From assembly GCF_001746295.1 (NCBI RefSeq), contig NZ_MJAH01000013.1, positions 143,874-207,873 on the forward strand: a stretch of DNA of 64,000 nucleotides, read 5' to 3'. Positions 1 through 7,161 of this stretch are shown one piece after another. A program made the translations under genes and the position numbers. The first letter of the stretch is position 1; each line of letters opens with the position of its first letter. The DNA is from Streptomyces sp. LUP47B (GTDB lineage Bacteria > Actinomycetota > Actinomycetes > Streptomycetales > Streptomycetaceae). Under the pieces are notes generated by a model that had not been told where the DNA came from, did no database searches, and saw only the letters and a list, made by a program, of their open reading frames with translations.

Positions 1-315
1 TACATCCACGTCGCCGACCTGGCCGAGGCCCACCTCCTCGCCATCGAGGCCGCCACCGCGGGCGAGCACCTCATCTGCAACCTCGGCAACGGCGAGGGAT
101 TCTCCGTCCGCCAGGTCATCGAGACGGTCCGCAAGGTCACCGGCCACCCGATCCCCGACGTCGTGGCCCCGCGCCGGGGCGGCGACCCGGCCACCCTGGT
201 CGCCTCCGCCGCCACCGCCCGCGAGAAGCTGGGCTGGAACCCGTCCCGCGCGGATCTCGCGGGGATCGTCGCGGACGCGTGGGAGTTCGCTCAGACCATC
301 GCAGGGGAGCAGTAG
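1..315 (+). CDS. galE: UDP-glucose 4-epimerase, C-terminal part (5' end outside window)
   Basis: The reading frame is open from the first base and ends at TAG 313-315, giving the last 104 residues of an extended short-chain dehydrogenase. It begins with YIHVADLAEAH, the conserved segment of GalE-type sugar-nucleotide epimerases, and runs through the substrate-side region (RRGGDPATLVAS, LGW). The family interconverts UDP-glucose and UDP-galactose with bound NAD in the cytoplasm (Leloir pathway). The stop overlaps the galK start by one base, so the two genes are translationally coupled. The catalytic YxxxK and NAD-binding parts lie upstream and cannot be checked; the galK neighbour is the main reason for choosing GalE over other epimerases. 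Confidence 0.85.
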   Translation, partial: YIHVADLAEAHLLAIEAATAGEHLICNLGNGEGFSVRQVIETVRKVTGHPIPDVVAPRRGGDPATLVASAATAREKLGWNPSRADLAGIVADAWEFAQTIAGEQ

Positions 316-1469
316 TGGCGGCACAGCAGGTCCGGGACGGTTTCGTCGAGCTCTACGGAACCGAGCCCGAGGGTGTCTGGTCGGCGCCGGGCCGCGTCAA
401 CCTCATCGGTGAGCACACCGACTACAACGACGGCTTCGTGATGCCCTTCGCGCTGCCGCACACCGCGGTCGCCGCCGTCTCCCGGCGCACGGACGGCGTT
501 CTGCGCCTGCACTCCGCGGACGTCGAGGGCGGGGTCGTGGAGCTGCGCCTCGACGACCTCGCGCCGGAGAGCGACAGGAACTGGACCGCCTACCCGGCCG
601 GAGTCGTCTGGGCGCTGCGCGAGGCCGGACATCCGGTCACCGGCGCGGACGTCCACCTCGCCTCGACGGTCCCGGCGGGCGCGGGCCTGTCCTCCTCGGC
701 GGCCCTGGAGGTCGTCGTCGCACTCGCCCTGAACGACCTGTACGACCTCGGTCTCCAGCGCTGGCAGCTGGCCCGCCTGTGCCAGCGCGCCGAGAACGTC
801 TACGTCGGCGCCCCCACCGGGATCATGGACCAGACCGCGTCCGCCTGCTGCGAGGCCGGCCACGCCCTGTTCCTCGACACCCGGGACCTCTCCCAGAAGC
901 AGATCCCCTTCGACCTCGCCGCCGAGGGCATGGTGCTGCTCGTCGTCGACACCCGCGTCAAGCACTCGCACAGCGAGGGCGAGTACGGCAAGCGCCGCGC
1001 GGGCTGTGAGCGGGGTGCGGCGCTGCTGGGCGTGGACGCGCTGCGGGACATCCCCTACGCCGAGCTCGACGCGGCCCTCGACAGGCTCGGCGACGACGAG
1101 GAAGCCGTACGCCTGGTCCGCCACGTGGTCACCGAGGACGAGCGGGTCGAGAAGACCATCGCCCTGCTGGAGTCGGGCGAGACCCGCGCGATCGGCCCCG
1201 TGCTGGTCGCCGGCCACGCCTCGCTGCGCGACGACTTCCGTATCTCCTGCCCGGAGCTTGACCTGGTCGTCGACACCGCCCTCGCCTCGGGTGCCCTGGG
1301 CGCCCGGATGACCGGCGGCGGCTTCGGCGGCTCGGCGATCGTGCTGGCGGAGGCGGCCGACGTGGAACCCCTCACCAAGGCGGTCCAAGAGGCCTTCGCA
1401 GCAGCGGAGTTCACCGCTCCGCGGGTGTTCGAGGCGGTGCCCTCGGCGGGGGCGCGGCGCCTGGTCTGA
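315..1469 (+). CDS. galK: Galactokinase
   Basis: 384-residue GHMP-family kinase that phosphorylates galactose to galactose 1-phosphate with ATP. Three family motifs are visible: the galactokinase signature GRVNLIGEHTDYNDG (about residues 26-40), the ATP-binding loop PAGAGLSSSAAL (about 120-131) and the C-terminal TGGGFGGS (about 333-340). The GTG at 315 is chosen because it overlaps the galE stop (TAGTG) and is preceded by GGGGAG; an in-frame ATG at 279 would lie deep inside galE. Length is normal for bacterial GalK. Expected to be co-transcribed with galE and an upstream galT outside the window. Confidence 0.95.
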   Translation: MAAQQVRDGFVELYGTEPEGVWSAPGRVNLIGEHTDYNDGFVMPFALPHTAVAAVSRRTDGVLRLHSADVEGGVVELRLDDLAPESDRNWTAYPAGVVWALREAGHPVTGADVHLASTVPAGAGLSSSAALEVVVALALNDLYDLGLQRWQLARLCQRAENVYVGAPTGIMDQTASACCEAGHALFLDTRDLSQKQIPFDLAAEGMVLLVVDTRVKHSHSEGEYGKRRAGCERGAALLGVDALRDIPYAELDAALDRLGDDEEAVRLVRHVVTEDERVEKTIALLESGETRAIGPVLVAGHASLRDDFRISCPELDLVVDTALASGALGARMTGGGFGGSAIVLAEAADVEPLTKAVQEAFAAAEFTAPRVFEAVPSAGARRLV

Positions 1470-1489
1470 GACCGGCTGACCGCTGTTTT

Positions 1490-1523
1490 GCCCGGCTTGA
1501 TCCGAACTTGGGGAAAGCCGGGC
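1490..1523 (+). terminator. Putative terminator of the gal operon
   Basis: A perfect 9-bp inverted repeat, GCCCGGCTT at 1490-1498 and AAGCCGGGC at 1515-1523, follows galK by 20 bp. There is no T tract after it, which is common in this group. It ends 34 bp before the next start codon. Confidence 0.55.
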
Positions 1524-1557
1524 CTCTCCCTGACATACGCCCCAGTAGCGTCGGAGC

Positions 1558-2346
1558 GTGAGTCGAGGGCGCCATCGCATCCTGTCGGCGATCGGCATCG
1601 GCTGCTACGCGCTGGCCGCGATCGTCGGCTTCTTCCTCCTGGCGGGCCACCACGGCTCCGGTCTCCTGGTGCCCCTGTGGATCGCGCACGGTGTGCTCCT
1701 GGCCGTGCTGCTGACGAAGCTCGCCGCGGACGAGACGGGCCTCTCCGCGGCGCTGGTCGTGGTCGGTGCCTCCCTGCTGGCGGTGTACTTCGCCGACCTG
1801 GCCCGTGACGACCTCACCCTGGAAAGGCGGGGCGAGCGGATCACCGCCACCGTCGTACGCGAGTGGCTCGCCCCGAACCAGGGGCGGGAGGTCAACACCT
1901 ACGACTACGCACTCGCGCGCCGCGACGGCACCAGGGTCCGGGGCCCCGCCCTCCAGGCCCCGTCCGGCACCTTCGCCGTCGGCCAGACCATCACGGTGCT
2001 CGCGGACCCCGAGGGCTTGCTCCGCCCCCGCGCCCCCGGTGACGAGGACGCGACCGGCACCGTCCTGGGCGTGGGCGCGTTCGCGTTGCTCGTGCTCGGC
2101 ATCGTCGCGGCCACGGCCCGCCGGGGCGCGATCGTCGCACGGCAGCGGGAGGAGCGGGCCCGGCTCGCGGAGCAGGAACACATACTGCGCGAGGCCCTTC
2201 GCACGGCGTCGGCCGATGTGCACGGCTTCGTCGAGGTCCACCCCGGTCACTACCCCGACGTCTCCCATCGCCGCGCGGCCGGCATCGCCGGGGAGCTGGG
2301 TCTGCAGCCGGCGGACGAGCCGGGCTCCTGGCGCTTCAGGCGCTGA
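1558..2346 (+). CDS. Membrane protein of unknown function
   Basis: 262 residues from a GTG start. Hydrophobic stretches at about residues 9-29, 35-52, 57-77 and 165-185 suggest a membrane protein with a soluble segment between the third and fourth segments and a charged C-terminal tail beginning TARRGAIVARQREERA. I do not recognise the family; the middle part (strand-rich, about 85-160) resembles DUF3592-type extracytoplasmic domains only in layout. A TAGCGT box at 1546-1551 lies six bases before the GTG and there is no Shine-Dalgarno sequence, so a leaderless transcript is likely. It overlaps the end of the opposing acetyltransferase gene by 11 bp. Confidence 0.7.
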   Translation: MSRGRHRILSAIGIGCYALAAIVGFFLLAGHHGSGLLVPLWIAHGVLLAVLLTKLAADETGLSAALVVVGASLLAVYFADLARDDLTLERRGERITATVVREWLAPNQGREVNTYDYALARRDGTRVRGPALQAPSGTFAVGQTITVLADPEGLLRPRAPGDEDATGTVLGVGAFALLVLGIVAATARRGAIVARQREERARLAEQEHILREALRTASADVHGFVEVHPGHYPDVSHRRAAGIAGELGLQPADEPGSWRFRR

Positions 2347-2794
2347 GCCGCTTGGTCAGCGTGTACTCCGTGATCCCCGGCGGATAGTCCGGGATCACGC
2401 ACACCACCTCGTATCCCTGCTTCCGGTAGAACTCCGGTGCCTGGAAGTCCCAGGTCTCCAGGCGTACGGAGGTGCAGCCCCGGCCGCGACGGGCCAGGTG
2501 TTCCGCCCGTGCGAGCAACTGCGAACCCAGGCCCGCGCCGCGGTGCCGTTCGTCGACCCACAGGTGGACCACGTGCAGCCAGCTCGTCCAGGTGTGGCCG
2601 ACCAGTCCGCCCGCGAGGGCACCGGAGTCGTCCAACGCCCAGACGTGGAGCGGAAGTTCGCGTTCACCTGGGGTTCCGCGCAGCGCGCGCAGGATCGGGG
2701 AGGCCGCCGTGTTGGTGTCCCGCAGCCGTTTGCGGAGCAGATCTTGCCGGGCTTTGTCGACTTCTGTCTCCAGACGAAACATGCGGCTCACCAT
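2336..2794 (-). CDS. GNAT family N-acetyltransferase
   Basis: 152 residues. The acetyl-CoA-binding motif A of the GNAT fold is clear (VDERHRGAGLGSQLLARAEH), followed by the typical late strand-helix ETWDFQAPEFYRKQGYEVV and the C-terminal strand. Substrate is unknown. The start is set at ATG 2794; ATG 2782 (MFRLETEV) is an alternative, and the longer open frame upstream has low-complexity sequence unlike an acetyltransferase. Convergent with the membrane protein to its left, sharing 11 bp, and divergent from the LuxR-type regulator to its right. Confidence 0.85.
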   Translation of the reverse strand: MVSRMFRLETEVDKARQDLLRKRLRDTNTAASPILRALRGTPGERELPLHVWALDDSGALAGGLVGHTWTSWLHVVHLWVDERHRGAGLGSQLLARAEHLARRGRGCTSVRLETWDFQAPEFYRKQGYEVVCVIPDYPPGITEYTLTKRLSA

Positions 2795-2851
2795 AAACGC
2801 AGCGGACAGCCAGTTCTGCAAATAACCTTCCGCTCCTGCTCCCCGGCCGTA

Positions 2852-2983
2852 CCCTGATGAACAGCACCGGTGGGGGCCGGTGCTGATCAGGGGGCGAGAC
2901 GGTCGGGTACGGCGCCCGAAGTGGGGGTAGCAGTTCCTGCACGGCGACGGCCGTGCGGTCATCGTGCTTCGGGAGTCGTACCC
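2852..2983 (+). promoter_or_regulatory. Highly structured leader upstream of the LuxR-type regulator
   Basis: Two strong foldable elements occur in the 272-bp gap. First, CCCTGAT (2852-2858) plus CAGCACCGG (2862-2870) pairs with CCGGTGCTG (2877-2885) plus ATCAGGG (2886-2892), a 16-pair hairpin with a 3-base bulge. Second, GGGTACG (2905-2911) and CCCGAAG (2915-2921) pair with CTTCGGG (2967-2973) and CGTACCC (2977-2983), enclosing a small GCACGG/CCGTGC stem. A TACCCT box at about 2850-2855 overlaps the first hairpin. Function is inference: cis-regulatory RNA, attenuator or operator. Confidence 0.4.
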
Positions 2984-3066
2984 GCGGCGGTGTCGTCACC
3001 CGAGTCGTCCTCAGACGATGACGATGGGTATCCCCTGCTCTTCGAGAGCTTGGGGAAGGGGGTTTC

Positions 3067-3834
3067 GTGGTTCGTATCCGAGTCCTGGTCGTCGACGACC
3101 ATCGCATCTTCGCCGAGTCGCTCGCCGCCGCACTGGCGGCCGAGCCCGACGTGGAGGTCTCCGCGGCCGGCAGCGGTCCCGCCGCGCTGCGCAGTCTGGA
3201 GCGCGCGGCCGCCGAGGGCCGCCGTTTCGACGTGCTGCTCGTCGACGCAGATCTGGGCGGCAACGTCCAGGGCATCAGGCCCGCAGTGTCCGTGCAGGAC
3301 GGCAACGAAGAGGGGCTGGTCGACGGCATATCGCTGGTCGCCGGGGTCCGTACGGGACAGCCGGCGGTCCGTATCGTCGTGCTCGCGGAGAAGGACGATC
3401 CGCGGCGGGCCGCGCTCGCGCTGCAGGCCGGCGCCTCGGGCTGGGTCGCCAAGGACTGCTCGCTGTCCCGGCTGCTCACCGTCATCCGGGGGGTGCTGCG
3501 GGAGGAGACCCATCTGCCGCCCGCCCTGCTCACCGGCGTGCTCAGGGAGCTCACCGCCGCCCGCAAGCACCGCACCGAGAGCGAGCAGCTGGTGGAGTCC
3601 CTCACCCCGCGCGAGCGGGAGGTGCTGCGCTGCATGGTGGCCGGGCTCGGCCGCAAGGCGGTCGCGGAGAGACTGTTCCTCTCCCCGCACACCGTGCGCA
3701 CCCACATGCAGAACGTCCTCGGCAAACTGGGAGTCCACTCCACCCTGGCCGCCGTCGCCCTGGCGCGGCGCGCGGGCGTGGGACCGGTCGACCTAGCCGG
3801 GGATGTTGTCGAACGGGGCGGTCAGCTGGCGTAG
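3067..3834 (+). CDS. LuxR/NarL-type response regulator
   Basis: 255 residues. The receiver domain has the acidic pair D10-D11, a probable phospho-acceptor D60 (DVLLVDADLGG) and K129 in GWVAKD; the C-terminal LuxR helix-turn-helix spans about 181-226 (LTPREREVLRCMVAGLGRKA). The receiver carries about 20 extra residues just after D60 (GGNVQGIRPAVSVQDG), so the usual D-x-x-M-P motif is disrupted. GTG 3067 follows a purine-rich GGGAAGGGGG. No histidine kinase is adjacent, so it is an orphan. Its last 42 bp overlap the 3' end of the opposing marR gene. Confidence 0.9.
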   Translation: MVRIRVLVVDDHRIFAESLAAALAAEPDVEVSAAGSGPAALRSLERAAAEGRRFDVLLVDADLGGNVQGIRPAVSVQDGNEEGLVDGISLVAGVRTGQPAVRIVVLAEKDDPRRAALALQAGASGWVAKDCSLSRLLTVIRGVLREETHLPPALLTGVLRELTAARKHRTESEQLVESLTPREREVLRCMVAGLGRKAVAERLFLSPHTVRTHMQNVLGKLGVHSTLAAVALARRAGVGPVDLAGDVVERGGQLA

Positions 3835-4290
3835 CAACCCGGCCAGTTCCCCGCGCTGGGCGCGGGAGAGCTCGGCGAGGATCGCGCGTTCCTGTTCCAG
3901 CAGACCGGCGAGGGCCTGGTCCGCGCGGTCCTTGCCGTCGTCCGTGAGCCTGACCAGCACCCCTCGCCGGTCGCTCGGGTCGGGCAACCGCTCCACCAGG
4001 CCTTTCTTGGCCAGGCGGTCGATGCGGTTGGTCATCGTGCCCGAGGTGACCAGAGTCTGTGTCAGCAGCTGTCCGGGGGAGAGCTGATACGGCGTTCCCG
4101 CGCGCCTGAGCGCGGTCAGCACGTCGAACTCCCAGGGCTCCAGGCTGTGCTCGGCGAAGGCCAGCCGGCGTGCCCGGTCCAGGTGCCGGGCCAGTCTGCT
4201 CACCCGGCTGAGCACCTCGAGCGGTTCCACGTCGAGGTCAGGGCGCTCCCGGCGCCACGCAGCGACCAGCCGATCGACCTCGTCCTCCAT
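3793..4290 (-). CDS. MarR family transcriptional regulator
   Basis: 165 residues. Winged-helix MarR pattern: recognition region LLTQTLVTSGTMTNRIDRLAKKGLVERLPDPSDRRGVLVRLTDDG with the wing motif DRR-G-V-L-V-L-T (about residues 75-125), flanked by N- and C-terminal dimerisation helices. Members usually repress their own gene and a divergent neighbour until a small molecule binds. Here the divergent neighbour is tam, and an operator-like repeat lies between the two starts. No cysteine near the N terminus suggests OhrR-type oxidation sensing, so a ligand-binding MarR is more likely. Confidence 0.9.
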   Translation of the reverse strand: MEDEVDRLVAAWRRERPDLDVEPLEVLSRVSRLARHLDRARRLAFAEHSLEPWEFDVLTALRRAGTPYQLSPGQLLTQTLVTSGTMTNRIDRLAKKGLVERLPDPSDRRGVLVRLTDDGKDRADQALAGLLEQERAILAELSRAQRGELAGLLRQLTAPFDNIPG

Positions 4291-4312
4291 GACGATCAGT
4301 GTAGTGGTTGTG

Positions 4313-4355
4313 TCGACATGAAGTCTCTTGATGTCGAGTCTCTTGACATCAAGAT
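4313..4355. promoter_or_regulatory. Putative MarR operator between marR and tam
   Basis: TCTTGACATCAAGA at 4341-4354 is an inverted repeat with a 2-bp centre; a degenerate copy TCTTGATGTCGAG starts 15 bp earlier at 4326, and a further partial copy (TGTCGACATGAAG) starts at 4311. CTTGATGTC (4327-4335) is also the exact reverse complement of GACATCAAG (4345-4353). The tract lies between the divergent starts 4290 and 4380, where a repressor would cover both promoters. Confidence 0.6.
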
Positions 4356-4379
4356 AACTGGACGGGGAAGGTAAGGGAC

Positions 4380-5180
4380 ATGACGACCCCCACCTGGGAC
4401 CCCACCCAGTACCTTCGCCACGCGGACCACCGCGCCCGCCCCTTCACCGACCTCCTCACCCGCGTCCCGGATCTGCCGGGGGACCCGCCCCTGATCGCCG
4501 ACCTGGGCTGCGGCCCCGGCAATGTGACGGCGGTGCTCGCCGCACGCTGGCCCACGGCCCGGATCACCGGCTACGACAACTCGGCCGAGATGCTCGACAA
4601 GGCGCACGTCGAGTACGCGGGCCCCACGTCCGGCGGCGGGCACCTCGACTTCGCCCACGCGGACGTGCGCACCTGGGCGCCCTCACAGCTTTACGACCTC
4701 ATCGTCAGCAATGCGACGCTGCAGTGGGTGCCGGGGCATGTGGAGCGTTTCGCCGACTGGATCGCCGCTCTCGCACCGGGCGGCACCTTCGCCTTCCAGG
4801 TGCCCGGCAACTTCGACTCCCCGAGCCACCGGCTGATGCGCGAACTCGCCGGGCCCATGGGCCTCGCGGAGACCCTGCGCCACGACGACGCCGTCCTTAC
4901 GCCCCAGGCCTATCTGGCGGCGCTGGCCGACCTGGGCTGCGAGGTGGACGCGTGGGAGACGACGTACGTGCACCTGTTGCAGGGCCGGGACCCGGTCCTG
5001 GACTGGGTCAAGGGGACCGGTCTGCGGCCGGTCCTGACCGCCCTCGCCGACGACCCGCGGGCCAGGGAGGAGTTCATGGGCGCCTATCGGGCGGCCCTGC
5101 GCGAGGCGTATCCGGCGGGTCCGCACGGCACGCCGTTCCCGTTCCGCCGTATCTTCGCGGTGGCCCGGAAGGCGGACTGA
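4380..5180 (+). CDS. tam: Trans-aconitate 2-methyltransferase
   Basis: 266-residue class I SAM-dependent methyltransferase. Motif I is IADLGCGPGNVTA (about residues 39-51), with the acidic ligand in ITGYDNSAEML and motif IV region DLIVSNATLQWVPGH; the N-terminal WDPTQYLRHADHRARPFTDLL and the overall length match Tam, which methylates trans-aconitate to relieve aconitase inhibition. Assignment to this family rather than another small-molecule methyltransferase rests on that N-terminal block. Its stop overlaps the next start (TGATG), so it is coupled to the glyoxalase-fold gene. Likely repressed by the divergent MarR protein. Confidence 0.85.
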   Translation: MTTPTWDPTQYLRHADHRARPFTDLLTRVPDLPGDPPLIADLGCGPGNVTAVLAARWPTARITGYDNSAEMLDKAHVEYAGPTSGGGHLDFAHADVRTWAPSQLYDLIVSNATLQWVPGHVERFADWIAALAPGGTFAFQVPGNFDSPSHRLMRELAGPMGLAETLRHDDAVLTPQAYLAALADLGCEVDAWETTYVHLLQGRDPVLDWVKGTGLRPVLTALADDPRAREEFMGAYRAALREAYPAGPHGTPFPFRRIFAVARKAD

Positions 5181-5533
5181 TGCTCGCGGCCGTCGACCAT
5201 GTGCAGCTCGCCGCGCCGCCCGGCTCCGAGGACCTGCTGCGCGCCTACTACGTCGACGTCCTGGGCATGACCGAGATTCCCAAGCCGCCGGTGCTCGCGG
5301 CCCGGGGCGGGTGCTGGTTCCGGGCGGGGGCCGTGGAGCTGCACCTGGGGATCGAGGACGACTTCCGGCCCGCGCGGAAGGCGCACCCCGGGCTACGCGT
5401 CACGGACATCTCGGCGTACGCCGCCCGGCTGGAGACGCGCGGCGCGATGGTCCGCTGGGACTCCGGCCTGCCGGGGCGCCGGCGCTTCTACTCGTACGAC
5501 CCCGTCGGAAACCGGCTGGAGTTCGTTGTTTGA
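5180..5533 (+). CDS. Glyoxalase/bleomycin-resistance (VOC) family protein
   Basis: 117 residues of vicinal-oxygen-chelate fold. It begins VDHVQLAAPPGSEDLLRAYY and ends RFYSYDPVGNRLEFV, the usual metal-ligand-bearing start and end of a single VOC module; H9, H53 and E115 would be candidate metal ligands. Enzymatic role is unknown. The ATG overlaps the tam stop by one base, so it belongs to the same operon and may act on the same or a related organic acid; that is inference. Confidence 0.8.
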   Translation: MLAAVDHVQLAAPPGSEDLLRAYYVDVLGMTEIPKPPVLAARGGCWFRAGAVELHLGIEDDFRPARKAHPGLRVTDISAYAARLETRGAMVRWDSGLPGRRRFYSYDPVGNRLEFVV

Positions 5534-5597
5534 CCGGGGCGAGCCGGGTCACCCGCTGTGATGTCAGCGGAGTCGACCAGCGCTGGGAGTGAGACCG

Positions 5598-5771
5598 GTG
5601 GCAGGAGACCAGAAGGCCAAGGGCAAGAAGGAACAGGCCAAGGGGAAGGCCAAGGAAGCCGTGGGCCGTGCGGTCGGCAACGAGCGCATGGAGGCCGAGG
5701 GCCGCATGGAGCAGTCCAAGGGCGACGCGCGCCAGGCCAAGGAGAAGACGAAGGACACCTTCAAGCACTGA
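5598..5771 (+). CDS. CsbD family stress-response protein
   Basis: 57 residues, very rich in Lys, Glu, Ala and Gly, with the CsbD pattern KGKKEQAKGKAKEAVGRAVG then AEGRMEQSKGDARQAKEK. CsbD proteins are small, abundant, stress-induced proteins of unknown mechanism. GTG 5598 is chosen over GTG 5589 because GGGAG at 5585-5589 is then eight bases upstream. A strong terminator follows. Confidence 0.85.
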   Translation: MAGDQKAKGKKEQAKGKAKEAVGRAVGNERMEAEGRMEQSKGDARQAKEKTKDTFKH

Positions 5772-5787
5772 CGGTCACGCCAACGCG

Positions 5788-5819
5788 ACGGCCCGTGCAC
5801 CCCTGGGTGCGCGGGCCGT
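5788..5819 (+). terminator. Terminator after csbD
   Basis: A 15-bp stem starting ACGGCCCG and ending CGGGCCGT, with one G-U pair and a very short CT centre, starts 16 bp after the csbD stop. It can also serve the opposing gene that ends at 5842. Confidence 0.75.
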
Positions 5820-5841
5820 CGTCGTACGCACCGGCGACGGG

Positions 5842-6177
5842 TCAGCGCCACTCCGCCGGGATGCGCTTCACCTGCTCCAGGATGTCCCAGTCTTTCGGGC
5901 GGGAGCTCGGCGAATCCCAGCAGGCCCCCTGGCCGAGCCAGTAGCCACGCAGGTTGCGCAGGCCCATCACACTGACGTCGCTCATGCTGGGCTCATTGCC
6001 GCAGCACGGACAGATGGCGCCCTCATTGGGCCGGCCCGTTTCCCAGAAGGGCTCCACGCCGTCGTCGTATCCGCAGACGCGGCAGACGGTCTCCCACTCG
6101 GGGCCGGGCGGCTGCGACAGTCCCCGTTCAGACGGCACGGAGCCGGTCTCCTTCGCGTCGGGAGTGCTCAGCGCCAC
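5842..6177 (-). CDS. Small zinc-ribbon-like protein, tandem paralogue A
   Basis: 111 residues from GTG 6177. Two Cys pairs are visible, CRVCGYDDG and CPCCGNEPS, about 23 residues apart, which would make a zinc-ribbon-like knuckle pair; the C-terminal half has the pattern LRGYWLGQGACWDSP...WDILEQV...PAEWR. It is clearly homologous to the gene just upstream and overlaps it by 10 bp, so the two are a tandem duplication and one operon. It resembles small CPCC-type domain proteins, but I cannot name a family or a function. Confidence 0.7.
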   Translation of the reverse strand: MALSTPDAKETGSVPSERGLSQPPGPEWETVCRVCGYDDGVEPFWETGRPNEGAICPCCGNEPSMSDVSVMGLRNLRGYWLGQGACWDSPSSRPKDWDILEQVKRIPAEWR

Positions 6178-6464
6178 TCGGCCGGGACGGCGGACAGTTG
6201 CGCCAGGACGTCCCAGCCCGCGGGGCGGTTCTTCGGTACGTCCCAGGGGGCGCCCCGGGCCACCCAGTGGCCCCGGGTCTCACGGACCTTGGACAGCTGG
6301 TCGTCGCCGAGACCCGACTCGATGCCGCAGCTGTCGCAGATCACGTACTTCGGCACGCCGTGGCGGTCCCGGTCCCACAGGAGCGAGCCGTCGTCGCGGC
6401 CGCAGACCCGGCAGACCGTCTCCGACTGGTCCTTCTCCGGCTGTCCGGTGTCCTTCACCTGCAT
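6168..6464 (-). CDS. Small zinc-ribbon-like protein, tandem paralogue B
   Basis: 98 residues from ATG 6464 (a GTG lies one codon upstream at 6467). Same layout as its neighbour: CRVCGRDDG, then CDSCGIESG, then RETRGHWVARGAPWDVP and a closing WDVLAQLSAVPAEWR. The shared end PAEWR and spacing of the Cys pairs show recent common origin. First gene of the two-gene set; the downstream paralogue starts inside its 3' end. Function unknown. Confidence 0.7.
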   Translation of the reverse strand: MQVKDTGQPEKDQSETVCRVCGRDDGSLLWDRDRHGVPKYVICDSCGIESGLGDDQLSKVRETRGHWVARGAPWDVPKNRPAGWDVLAQLSAVPAEWR

Positions 6465-6480
6465 CACTCGTACCTTGGGC

Positions 6481-7161
6481 TCAGCTCTTCCGGCGTCCTA
6501 TCAGGCGCGGCTTCGCCTCCAGGCCGTCCAGACCGTGCCATGCCAGGTTCACCAGATGCGCCGCCACCTCCGCCTTCTTCGGGCGGCGCACGTCCAGCCA
6601 CCACTGGCCGGTCAGGGCGACCATGCCGACCAGGGCCTGGGCGTACAGCGGGGCCAGCTTCGGATCGAAGCCGCGCCTCTTGAACTCGCGGCCCAGGATG
6701 TCCTCGACCTGCGTGGCGATGTCCGAGATCAGCGAGGCGAAGGAGCCCGTGGACTGGGGGATCGGGGAGTCACGGACCAGGATGCGGAAGCCGTCCGTGT
6801 ACTCCTCGATGTAGTCGAGGAGAGCGAAGGCCGCCTGTTCGCACAGTTCGCGGGGATGGCCGGCGGTCAGGGAACTCGTCACCATGTCCAGCAGGCGCCG
6901 CATCTCACGGTCCACCACCACCGCGTACAGGCCCTCCTTGCCGCCGAAGTGCTCGTACACCACCGGCTTGGAGACGCCCGCCTTCGCCGCGATCTCCTCC
7001 ACCGACGTGGCCTCGAAGCCCTTCGAGGCGAAGAGCGTGCGACCGATCTCCAGAAGCTGCGCGCGGCGCTCGGCCCCCGTCATCCGGGTGCGCCGGGCAC
7101 GCCGCGGCTTCGCTTCGTTGCTCGGGGTACTGCTGGAGTCGGTCGCCACGGCGTCCATCAT
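6481..7161 (-). CDS. TetR family transcriptional regulator
   Basis: 226 residues. The N-terminal TetR helix-turn-helix covers about residues 27-78 (AQLLEIGRTLFASKGFEATSVEEIAAKAGVSKPVVYEHFGGKEGLY), followed by an all-helical ligand/dimer domain. ATG 7161 overlaps the stop of the desaturase gene (ATGA), so it is the second gene of that operon and most likely feeds back on it; regulators of fatty-acid unsaturation of the DesT/FasR kind have this organisation. Fatty acyl-CoA as ligand is inference from context. Confidence 0.9.
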   Translation of the reverse strand: MMDAVATDSSSTPSNEAKPRRARRTRMTGAERRAQLLEIGRTLFASKGFEATSVEEIAAKAGVSKPVVYEHFGGKEGLYAVVVDREMRRLLDMVTSSLTAGHPRELCEQAAFALLDYIEEYTDGFRILVRDSPIPQSTGSFASLISDIATQVEDILGREFKRRGFDPKLAPLYAQALVGMVALTGQWWLDVRRPKKAEVAAHLVNLAWHGLDGLEAKPRLIGRRKS

